Assembly (NCBI GenBank): GCA_002369495.1
Contig: DFFD01000168.1
Span: 1-13,350 of the forward strand
Direction: 5' to 3'
Source: Lachnospiraceae bacterium UBA3785
Lineage (GTDB): Bacteria; Bacillota; Clostridia; Lachnospirales; Lachnospiraceae
Length of the DNA stretch: 13,350 nt
Below are positions 6,929-13,196 of the stretch, one piece after another; positions within the stretch are counted from its first letter, which is position 1, and each line of letters begins with the position of its first letter. A program made the translations under genes and the position numbers. Below the pieces are notes generated by a model. That model was not told the DNA's origin and searched no databases. It was given only the letters and a program-made list of their open reading frames with translations.

Positions 6929-7614
6929 GCCTTAACCTCCTCTTCTTTCTTCTCGCAGGCCGCACAGTTGTCCTTCGCAGCGCACCCCACGCAGCCGTCG
7001 CCGGAGACGAGCTCCGCCTGGCGCGAGGAGATGCCCCAGGCGTTCATGACCATGATGATGACGCCCAGCACCAGGAAAGCACCCGGAGCCTTGACCAGCA
7101 TGTCGATCGGCTGGTAGAAGGACGGCATGACCCGGAATCCTGCCACAGTGCCCGCGCCCAGAAGCTCGCGGAAGAAGGCCAGGATCGTGATGCCGATCGT
7201 GAAGCCGAGGCCCATGCCGATGCCGTCAAAGAGGGACGGAACCACGTCATTTTTCATGGCGTACGCTTCCGCGCGGCCGAGGATGATGCAGTTGACGACG
7301 ATCAGGGGGATGTAAACGCCCAGCGCGTCGTTCAGTGCCGTGAAAAATGCCTGCATGATCAGCTGGACAACCGTGACCAGGGACGCGACGATGACGATCT
7401 CAGCCGGGAGGCGGACCTCATCCGGAATGACCTTGCGGACGAGGGAGATGATCACGTTCGAGGCGATCAGGACGGCGGTTGTCGAGACGCCCATGCCGAG
7501 CGCGTTCGTAACGGAGGTCGTGACCGCGAGGCAGGGGCACATGCCGAGCATCATGATGAAAACGGGGTTTTCCTTAACGATGCCGTTATAGATTCGTTCC
7601 ATGCTTGTATTCAT
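6925..7614 (-). CDS. rnfE: Rnf complex subunit E with a cysteine-rich C-terminal tail
   Basis: RnfE (229 residues) is the membrane partner of RnfA. Its N-terminal part is normal: ENPVFIMMLGMCPCLAVTTS (Cys26, Cys28), IPLIVVNCIILGRAEA (Cys109) and SLFDGIGMGLGFTIGITILA. These supply ligands for the shared intramembrane [2Fe-2S] cluster. After the last membrane helix (about 176-195) there is an extra tail, GDGCVGCAAKDNCAACEKKEEEVKA, with Cys208, Cys211, Cys217 and Cys220 (CxxC-x5-CxxC). Such a tail could bind Zn or an Fe-S cluster, or act as a thiol pair; proteobacterial RnfE as I know it ends without this motif. A perfect GGAGGTGA lies 6 bases before the start codon, and its first bases abut the stop of the upstream gene. 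The start is therefore firm. Confidence 0.95.
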   Translation of the reverse strand: MNTSMERIYNGIVKENPVFIMMLGMCPCLAVTTSVTNALGMGVSTTAVLIASNVIISLVRKVIPDEVRLPAEIVIVASLVTVVQLIMQAFFTALNDALGVYIPLIVVNCIILGRAEAYAMKNDVVPSLFDGIGMGLGFTIGITILAFFRELLGAGTVAGFRVMPSFYQPIDMLVKAPGAFLVLGVIIMVMNAWGISSRQAELVSGDGCVGCAAKDNCAACEKKEEEVKA

Positions 7615-7628
7615 ATCTCTTCACCTCC

Positions 7629-9209
7629 TCACGCAGCGATGTAGTTCTGATAGAAGTCGATGGCTGCGTTGACGGCGTTGACGACCGCGCCGGAAGTTCT
7701 CGAAGCGCCGGAGACCGAGTCGATCTCGTTGGCTGCCGTGGAGCCGCCGGACTTGTTCAGGATGAACGCGTCCGTCTTAACGCCCGCGAACTGGGACTTC
7801 CAGGACTCTTCCGTCGCCAGCATGCCCATGCCGGCCGTCTCATTGATCACCGTGAACTCGATGCCGAGGACGGTGCCGTCAGTGTCAAAGCCGACCGAAA
7901 GCGTGATCTCGCCGTCGAAGCCCTCCATGGAGGTCGCGCTGACCGCGTAGCCGATGACGTTTCCGGAAGCGTCCGTGCCGACGACCGCCTCGTTGATGTA
8001 GGCCTTGCCGAAGCTGCCGCCGCCGTAGATCTCGCCGCTCATCTTCTCGATCGCATCCGCGACGCCGTCGTCATAGCTGAAGGACTCCGCGTCCGGAACA
8101 ACAGAAGAGTAGGACTCGAGCTTCTCGGCGAGCGCATTTTCCGCGATCCTGTCCGCCGTCAGGGCGTTTGCGCCGGCAAGGGCGACGCCCGCGATGAGCG
8201 TGATCGCAGCGAGAAGAGCCGCGGACATCGGGATCTTCAGGCCCTTCTTCGTCTCCGCGCCCGGAACCGGAAGGGTCTGGCCCTTTTTGCCGATGCCGAA
8301 CGGATGCGTGATGACATACTTGTCAAGGAGCGGAACGATCATGTTCGCGACGATGATCGCGTAGGAGGTTCCGTCCGTCATGCCGCTCTTCGTGCGGAAG
8401 ATCATCGACAGGAAACCGATGAAGCAGCCGTAGATGATCTGGCTTGCTTCGCCCATCGGGCTCGTGACCGGGTCGGTCGCCATGAAGAACGCGCCGAGGA
8501 CGATACCGCCGCCGCAGAGCTCCGCGAGCAGGTACTTGAAATCAAGGCCTTCCGAGCCGAAGATCGCCATGAGGATCACAAAGGACCCGAGCGTGGAGAC
8601 CGGGATCAGCCACTTGATCGTGCCTTTCCAGATCAGGTAAATGCCGCCGAGGAGCAGCAGCCCGACGCTCACGCCGATGTGGCCGCTGACGAGACCAAGG
8701 AACATATCGCCGATGTTGACGGTCCTGCCCTCATTTAAAATGGCGAGCGGGGTCGCGCCGGAGAGCGCGTCCGTGCTGTAGTCCGTCATGACCTTGCCGA
8801 AGGAGATCAGCAGGAACGCGCGGGCTGCCAGAGCCGGGTTCATGAAGTTCTTGCCGAGTCCGCCGAACATGCACTTGGAGAAAAGAATGCCGAACAGTGC
8901 GCCGATGTACGGAATGTAAAGCGGAACCGAAGGCGGCAGGCAGAGGGCCAGCAGGAGGCCGGTGACGACCGCCGAGCCGTCCGTCAGGGTGTTCGGCTTC
9001 TTCGCGATGTAGTCAAAGACAAACTCCGTGAGGCAGGCCGAAACGATGCTCATGAGGATGACCAGCAGCGCGTGCAGTCCGAAATGGAAGACCGCGAAGA
9101 CCGACGCCGGAAGCAGCGCGATGATCACGTTCATCATCTCGGATGTGACGGTGTGCTCGCTCCTCAGCTGCGGGGAGGAAGTAAGGTTAAAAACTCTATT
9201 CTCTTCCAT
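7629..9209 (-). CDS. Fused Rnf subunits D and G in one polypeptide
   Basis: One uninterrupted 526-residue frame carries both subunits. Residues 1 to about 310 are RnfD: many membrane helices, KPNTLTDGSAVVTGLLLALCLPP, NPALAARAF, and SGATPLAILN at 150-159, with Thr153 the expected covalent-FMN residue. After a short linker (about 305-325), residues 326-526 are RnfG: one membrane helix (about 328-347), an outer FMN_bind domain with INETAGMGMLA at 455-465, and SGASRT at 500-505, with Thr505 the expected FMN residue. The two genes are normally separate and neighbouring, and the order here (C, D/G, E, A, B) fits a direct join of D and G. No internal stop or frameshift is visible. Its RBS lies within the last codons of rnfC, two bases upstream. 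Both FMNs are attached by ApbE, not encoded here. Confidence 0.95.
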   Translation of the reverse strand: MEENRVFNLTSSPQLRSEHTVTSEMMNVIIALLPASVFAVFHFGLHALLVILMSIVSACLTEFVFDYIAKKPNTLTDGSAVVTGLLLALCLPPSVPLYIPYIGALFGILFSKCMFGGLGKNFMNPALAARAFLLISFGKVMTDYSTDALSGATPLAILNEGRTVNIGDMFLGLVSGHIGVSVGLLLLGGIYLIWKGTIKWLIPVSTLGSFVILMAIFGSEGLDFKYLLAELCGGGIVLGAFFMATDPVTSPMGEASQIIYGCFIGFLSMIFRTKSGMTDGTSYAIIVANMIVPLLDKYVITHPFGIGKKGQTLPVPGAETKKGLKIPMSAALLAAITLIAGVALAGANALTADRIAENALAEKLESYSSVVPDAESFSYDDGVADAIEKMSGEIYGGGSFGKAYINEAVVGTDASGNVIGYAVSATSMEGFDGEITLSVGFDTDGTVLGIEFTVINETAGMGMLATEESWKSQFAGVKTDAFILNKSGGSTAANEIDSVSGASRTSGAVVNAVNAAIDFYQNYIAA

Positions 9210-9211
9210 AC

Positions 9212-10561
9212 TTATACCTCCTTCTTCTGCGCCTGCATGCGGATGTAGGACATCGCAACCGGCTTGGTCTGCTTAAAGAGCTGGGTCAGCGGGCGCTTGG
9301 CCGGGCAGATGAACGAGCATGTGCCGCACTGGATGCAGTCGGCGCCGTTCAGCTTGACAAAACGCTCGATATCGTTCCGCTCGCAGGCAACCGCCATCTG
9401 CTGCGGGACGAGGCCCAGCGGACATACGCGGGTGCATCTGCCGCAGCGGATGCAGGGGTTCATTTCCAGTTCAGCCTTCTCGACCTCGTCTTCCATCATC
9501 GCGGTCAGGGCGTTGTTGGCCTTGATGAGCGGAGCGTCCAGGTTCGAGATGGCCGGTCCCATCATCGGGCCGCCGAGGATGAGCTTCTTCGCGCCGTCCT
9601 TAAGGCCGCCGGCCGCGTCGGCAATCTCCCTGAGGGATGTGCCGAGACGGACGATGAAGTTGCCGGGAGCGTTGAACGCGTCGCCGGTCGCCGTGAAGCC
9701 CTTGGTCATGATCGGCTCGTTGTACGCGACCGCGCGGTAGATCGCCGCGAGCGTCGCCACGTTGTCGACGATGACGCCCAGGCTTGCCGGCAGCGCGCCG
9801 GACTCCATGTACATGCCGGTCACGGCGTGGACGAGGTTGCGCTCGCCGCCTTCCGGATATTTTGTCTTCAGGGTCAGCACGGAGAGCCTGTCGTCGCCCT
9901 TCACGGCTTCTTCCATGATCCGGATCGCTTCGGGCTTGTTGTCCTCGATCGCGATCACGCCCTTCGCGTTCGGGAAGAGGGAGACCACGATCCGGAGTCC
10001 CTCGACGACCCAGTCCGTATGCTCGCGCATCAGGCGGTCATCGCAGGTGATGCCGGGCTCGCATTCCGCGCCGTTCGCGACGATGTGGTAGATCTCCTCA
10101 GGATTTTTCGGCATCATCTTGACGTTGGTCGGGAAGCCCGCACCGCCGAGACCGACGATACCGGCGTCCTTGATCTTCGCGATGATCTCCTGGGAAGTCA
10201 GGCCGGAATAGTCGATCTTCTCTCCCACGCCGGGTGCCGGCGTAAACTGCCCATCGTTCTCGATCACGATGCAGTCGCAGGGAACGCCGGAAGCGTTCAG
10301 TCTGCGCTCGATCGCCTTCACCTTGCCCGAACAGGCGCTGTGAATGTTCGCGGAGATAAAGCCGTCTGCCTGCGCAATCAGCTGGCCGGCAAGCACCGGG
10401 TCGTTCTTCTTGACGACAGGTGCGGCAGGTTTACCGATATGCTGGCTTAAGGGATAGACGAGATCCCCCTGCGGAACAAGCTCCACAAACGCCTTCTCCG
10501 CAGTCAGTTCTTTATTCTCCTTCGGATGGACTCCTCCTTTGAATGAATAAATAGCCATCAT
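9212..10561 (-). CDS. rnfC: Rnf complex subunit C (NADH-binding)
   Basis: RnfC (449 residues) is the peripheral cytoplasmic subunit where NAD+ is reduced. The N-terminal barrel-sandwich part reads HIGKPAAPVVKKNDPVLAGQ (41-60). The nucleotide/FMN region contains GLGGAGFPTNVKM (137-149) and ANGAECEPGITCD (162-173), as in the homologous NuoF and NqrF-independent SLBB proteins. An SLBB-like part follows at about 285-330. Two [4Fe-4S] motifs are present: Cys370/373/376/380 (CIRCGRCTRVCP) and Cys409/412/415/419 (CIQCGTCSFICP). The protein begins Met-Met; aaagga is only 4 bases before the first ATG and 7 before the second, so 10558 may be the true start. It is the first rnf gene, 49 bases after tatC. 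Confidence 0.95.
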   Translation of the reverse strand: MMAIYSFKGGVHPKENKELTAEKAFVELVPQGDLVYPLSQHIGKPAAPVVKKNDPVLAGQLIAQADGFISANIHSACSGKVKAIERRLNASGVPCDCIVIENDGQFTPAPGVGEKIDYSGLTSQEIIAKIKDAGIVGLGGAGFPTNVKMMPKNPEEIYHIVANGAECEPGITCDDRLMREHTDWVVEGLRIVVSLFPNAKGVIAIEDNKPEAIRIMEEAVKGDDRLSVLTLKTKYPEGGERNLVHAVTGMYMESGALPASLGVIVDNVATLAAIYRAVAYNEPIMTKGFTATGDAFNAPGNFIVRLGTSLREIADAAGGLKDGAKKLILGGPMMGPAISNLDAPLIKANNALTAMMEDEVEKAELEMNPCIRCGRCTRVCPLGLVPQQMAVACERNDIERFVKLNGADCIQCGTCSFICPAKRPLTQLFKQTKPVAMSYIRMQAQKKEV

Positions 10562-10579
10562 GCATCCTTTCTATTGTTT

Positions 10580-10597
10580 AATGTTGTCTGAAACATT
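10580..10597. repeat. Small inverted repeat in the tatC-rnfC gap
   Basis: AATGTT (10580-10585) and AACATT (10592-10597) are reverse complements separated by six bases. They lie 19 bases before the rnfC start in the 49-base AT-rich gap after tatC. No T-run follows, and I found no good -35/-10 pair in the gap. It could be a binding site for a regulator or chance in AT-rich DNA. Confidence 0.35.
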
Positions 10598-10610
10598 TTA
10601 AAACACAATG

Positions 10611-11366
10611 TCATTTATCTTCCTTCATGAACCGCCGCGTCAGCTTTGACAGGCGTATCGACAGCTCATAGAGAAGAAGCATCGGCACTGCCACCATGAT
10701 CTGGGAGACCACGTCGGGCGGCGTGATCACCGCCGCGATGAAAAATACCGCCACGATCATCACTCTCCTGGCCCTGATCAGCCACTCCGGCTTTATAATG
10801 CCGAGCCTTGTCAGGACGACGGAGATCACCGGCAGCTCGAAGATGATGCCGAAAATGAGGAACACCGTCAGCAGAAAGTTCAGGTATTCCTGGATACTGA
10901 TCGAATCGGTCACCGCCACCTCGCTGCTGAACTGGATCAGGAAATGCAGCATGAACGGAACCGTGATCTTATACGCGAACAGGACGCCCAGGACAAAAAA
11001 GGCAGATCCGAAGATCAGGGCTATCCTGAAGAAGTTTCTCTCCCTCAGGGTCAGGCCCGGGCTGGCAAATGCATACCCCTCATAGGCGATCGCCGGCGCA
11101 GCCGTGACGGCGCCTCCCAGAAGGGCGATCGTCATGTAGCACATCAAAAGCTCCTGCGGCGCCAGATAGACGAACGTATAATTGTACCCGCTGCCCAGAT
11201 CTGTCAGCAGCGTAATGAGCTTCGGCGCAAATGCGAGACACACGAGAAGCCCCGCCACGAAGAACACCGCACAGACGATGATCCGCTTCCGGAGCTCCCG
11301 GAGGTGCTCCGACAGCGTCATGCTGCCGTCATCCGGTTCACTCGCCGTCTTTTTCGGATCCGGCAT
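10611..11366 (-). CDS. tatC: Sec-independent (twin-arginine) translocase subunit TatC
   Basis: TatC (251 residues) is the multi-pass receptor for twin-arginine signal peptides. It has six expected membrane helices and the family landmarks: the N-terminal cytoplasmic LSEHLRELRKRI (18-29), whose acidic and basic residues help bind the RR motif; ASPGLTLRERNFF (101-113); FELPV with Glu177 in a membrane helix; and ITPPDVVSQ (214-222). Length is normal. The ATG at 11366 overlaps tatA by 29 bases. Met16 (start at 11321), which gives the common N-terminus MTLSEHL, is an alternative; neither has a strong ribosome binding site. The obvious candidate client in this window is the RR-signal reductase at 2091-4187. 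Confidence 0.95.
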   Translation of the reverse strand: MPDPKKTASEPDDGSMTLSEHLRELRKRIIVCAVFFVAGLLVCLAFAPKLITLLTDLGSGYNYTFVYLAPQELLMCYMTIALLGGAVTAAPAIAYEGYAFASPGLTLRERNFFRIALIFGSAFFVLGVLFAYKITVPFMLHFLIQFSSEVAVTDSISIQEYLNFLLTVFLIFGIIFELPVISVVLTRLGIIKPEWLIRARRVMIVAVFFIAAVITPPDVVSQIMVAVPMLLLYELSIRLSKLTRRFMKEDK

Positions 11367-11517
11367 GATCGCTCTTATCCTCTTCTTCCGTCATTCCCTC
11401 GCGGAACCCTTTCACGCTCTTTCCGAACATTTTCGTGAGCTTCGGGATCTGAGTCGGTCCGAATACGATCACGACGATCAGAAGGACAATGACAAGTTCC
11501 GGCACACCTATTCTCAT
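11338..11517 (-). CDS. tatA: Short TatA protein (59 residues)
   Basis: This short frame encodes MRIGVPELVIVLLIVVIVFG, then PTQIPKLTKMFGKSVKGFRE, and an acidic end rich in Glu and Asp. It has the exact TatA plan: a short N-terminal membrane helix (about 5-20) ending in Phe19-Gly20, a hinge, an amphipathic helix (about 24-41) and an acidic stretch (EEED, 44-47) like that of E. coli TatA. TatA oligomers form or weaken the membrane passage for folded proteins. A perfect GGAGGTGAT (11523-11531) lies 5 bases before the ATG, inside the end of the upstream gene. The ATG overlaps that gene's stop by four bases, and its own 3' end overlaps tatC by 29 bases. It is below the usual 60-residue cut-off and is easily missed. 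Confidence 0.95.
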   Translation of the reverse strand: MRIGVPELVIVLLIVVIVFGPTQIPKLTKMFGKSVKGFREGMTEEEDKSDHAGSEKDGE

Positions 11518-11918
11518 GTTGAATCACCTCCCTTTAACGCTTCAAGCTTCGCTTTCAGCTCCTCGATCTCGGCTTTCTGCCGCGCGAGTTCCTCTTCCTG
11601 CTGCGTGAGCCGGCTTTTCGGCTGATCGCCGGCCGGCTTTCCGATATCCCTCACGGAGCGGTCGAGATCCTTCACGCTTGAATCGATATCCTTTGTGATC
11701 TCCTCAAACGGCCTGACCGCCTCCTGCAAAGGCTCCTGCGCCTCGTTAAGAGGTTCGACGACCGTCTTTTTGATATCCTTCGTCACTTCGTCCGCCGCGC
11801 CGCGGAACTCCCTTAGCGCCGCTCCGAACTTCTTCGCATAGAGCGGCAGCCTGTCGGGGCCGATCACGACGAGCGCAACTAAAAAAACAATGACCAGTTC
11901 GGGAAATCCGATTCTCAT
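11514..11918 (-). CDS. TatB-like twin-arginine translocase subunit
   Basis: This 134-residue protein starts MRIGFPELVIVFLVALVVIG, nearly matching the next gene's MRIGVPELVIVLL, so the two are paralogues from a tandem duplication. Its hinge reads VIGPDRLPLYAKK (18-30). G-P-x-R-L-P is typical of TatB rather than TatA, and the long charged tail (about 40-134, probable coiled coil at 103-128) also fits TatB, which hands RR-signal proteins from TatC to TatA. Many Firmicutes use only TatA and TatC, so a separate TatB-like protein is notable, though TatA paralogues are easily confused with TatB. aaagga lies 8 bases before the ATG. It leads the tat operon behind a long leader. Confidence 0.88.
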   Translation of the reverse strand: MRIGFPELVIVFLVALVVIGPDRLPLYAKKFGAALREFRGAADEVTKDIKKTVVEPLNEAQEPLQEAVRPFEEITKDIDSSVKDLDRSVRDIGKPAGDQPKSRLTQQEEELARQKAEIEELKAKLEALKGGDST

Positions 11919-12069
11919 TGAGCTGTTCCTTTACAAAAAAATAATAGTGCGGACACGCAGAACAAGCCTGCTGCCCCGCAGGATCAGACATGGATCCGTC
12001 CGGCACGCCGGACGAACCGTTCATCAATTACTGTGACGAATTCTCTCGTCACATCGCGCATAACTGTCT
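11919..12069 (-). promoter_or_regulatory. Structured 5' leader of the tat operon
   Basis: About 150 bases separate the predicted start of transcription from the first tat codon. In transcript order it can form a perfect 8-bp hairpin with a 6-base loop (12046-12053 with 12032-12039), a GC-rich palindrome (12007-12014 with 11997-12004) and a 5-bp hairpin (11978-11982 with 11967-11971). No T-run follows any of them, so they are not simple terminators. I do not recognise a known riboswitch class. It may control translation or mRNA stability. Confidence 0.5.
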
Positions 12070-12075
12070 AAAAGA

Positions 12076-12104
12076 ATTATAAAATGTATTGGCAGGAGTG
12101 TCAA
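12076..12104 (-). promoter_or_regulatory. Consensus sigma-A promoter of the tat operon
   Basis: On the minus strand TTGACA (12099-12104) is followed after exactly 17 bases by TATAAT (12076-12081). Both boxes are perfect. Transcription should begin near 12069. The promoter lies just past the terminator of the TadZ-like gene, so the tat operon starts its own unit, and it should be strong unless repressed. Confidence 0.93.
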
Positions 12105-12144
12105 GCTGTTTGACCTTCTAAAGGCTCCTGTTCAAATGTATGTA

Positions 12145-12169
12145 CAAAAAAGAGGGCGCTGCGCCCTCT
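12145..12169 (-). terminator. Rho-independent terminator after the TadZ-like gene
   Basis: agagggcgc (12151-12159) is the exact reverse complement of 12161-12169, with one base between; the practical hairpin has a 7-bp stem. On the minus strand it is followed by six Ts (complement of 12145-12150). It begins 3 bases after the stop codon at 12173-12175. Confidence 0.9.
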
Positions 12170-12172
12170 TCG

Positions 12173-13183
12173 TCAAAGCCCTTCCCGGCGGATCAGTTCC
12201 TTCGCCCAGCCCCCGTAAACCGTATACGGGAGATCCTGAAAATAGTGCCCGTCAGCCGCTGCCTGCGTCTCCTTAAGGCGCAGCCTCCGGATCTTCCGGG
12301 CGGTTTCCTCCGCGTCCTGCTCCTTAAGCCAGGAGAAAAATTCATCCGTCTTTGCCTGCGATCCCGGATCCTGCCGCACCGGCATGAAGATCACATCGCA
12401 CGAAGCCAGGAAGGCGAGCACATCGCTCATTTCCGGGATGCCGTCGACGATCAGGACCTCGTAGCCGGATTCGTCCCTGACGAGCCTCCATAAGCGTTCC
12501 CAGTCCTCCCGGCTGACCGATAAGCCCTCCCTCCCGGGCTTCGCCGGAGGCAGGAGATCGAGATTGCCGAACCGGACCGTCATGCCTGAAAGGCGGGCGG
12601 CCCCGCTGCCGTCCTCCTGCCTCAGGCAGAAGAGAAGATCCGTGAGACTCCCTTCTCCCGCTGCCGGAAACGCGGCCGCAAGCCCTGAGAACGGCTCAAG
12701 ATTCACATAGAGCACCGGCTTTGTCATACTGAGGATCCGTCCGAGCGCGAGGGCAAGCGAAGTCTTGCCGCACCGCCCGACCGGCGAGATGACGGCGACG
12801 GTCTTCATTTTCGGCTTGGCGACAACAGCCGGGTCCGCCGCAGGCGCGCTTTGCCCGTAATACGCCATGACCTCGCGGATCACCTCCGCCTGCGACTGAT
12901 ACTTGAATACCCGGGGACAGCCTGAACCTTCCCCGTCCCGCACGGGCTCCTCCGATAGCACCACGATCTTCGGGACCGGCCATGCGAGCAGCTCCCCGTC
13001 CGCTTCCGCGGAGGATACGAGCAGGAGCTCCACCTTCTCCTTCCTCACGAACGCTTCGAGAGCCTCCCTGTCCGTAAACGCGTGCACCTCAAACGGGATC
13101 CCGCTTCTCCGCCCGGCATACTCCGCAAAATGCACCGCGTATACCGCATCCGTGTCAAAAAGCGCCATGATCTTTCGTTTCAT
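12173..13183 (-). CDS. TadZ/CpaE-like MinD-family ATPase
   Basis: This is a 336-residue cytoplasmic protein. Residues 1-110 resemble a receiver-like domain (MKRKIMALFDTDAVYAVHFA, then VELLLVSSA at 51-59). Residues 125-336 form a MinD/ParA-type ATPase. The P-loop reads SPVGRCGKTS (133-142): G-x-x-G-K-T is kept, but the usual K-G-G start with its signature lysine is not. The Walker B region is YEVLIVDGIPE (241-251), and CDVIFMPVRQD (262-272) fits the later ParA strand. TadZ/CpaE proteins place Flp pilus or Tad secretion machinery at the cell pole, and the first TadZ structure came from Eubacterium rectale. The start at 13183 is chosen because AAGGAGG lies 8 bases upstream, directly after the preceding stop. 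A longer frame from 13285 would overlap that gene. No other tad gene is visible, so the role is inferred. Confidence 0.75.
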   Translation of the reverse strand: MKRKIMALFDTDAVYAVHFAEYAGRRSGIPFEVHAFTDREALEAFVRKEKVELLLVSSAEADGELLAWPVPKIVVLSEEPVRDGEGSGCPRVFKYQSQAEVIREVMAYYGQSAPAADPAVVAKPKMKTVAVISPVGRCGKTSLALALGRILSMTKPVLYVNLEPFSGLAAAFPAAGEGSLTDLLFCLRQEDGSGAARLSGMTVRFGNLDLLPPAKPGREGLSVSREDWERLWRLVRDESGYEVLIVDGIPEMSDVLAFLASCDVIFMPVRQDPGSQAKTDEFFSWLKEQDAEETARKIRRLRLKETQAAADGHYFQDLPYTVYGGWAKELIRREGL

Positions 13184-13196
13184 TTCATTTTCCTCC

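Noticed and set aside
8150..8310. Possible frameshift that merged rnfD and rnfG
   Set aside because: The join encodes a plausible linker, and both halves are complete with their FMN motifs and membrane helices. A true fusion is the simpler reading, though raw reads should confirm it.
5606..8738. Long plus-strand frames (5606-7117 and 7605-8738) opposite the rnf genes
   Set aside because: They lie exactly over conserved Rnf coding sequence, translate to Arg/Asp-rich nonsense and are explained by GC-rich codon use.
11746..12027. 93-codon minus-strand frame covering the tat leader, as a leader peptide
   Set aside because: It runs out of frame into the TatB-like gene, has no good RBS and shows no motif; it looks like chance openness.
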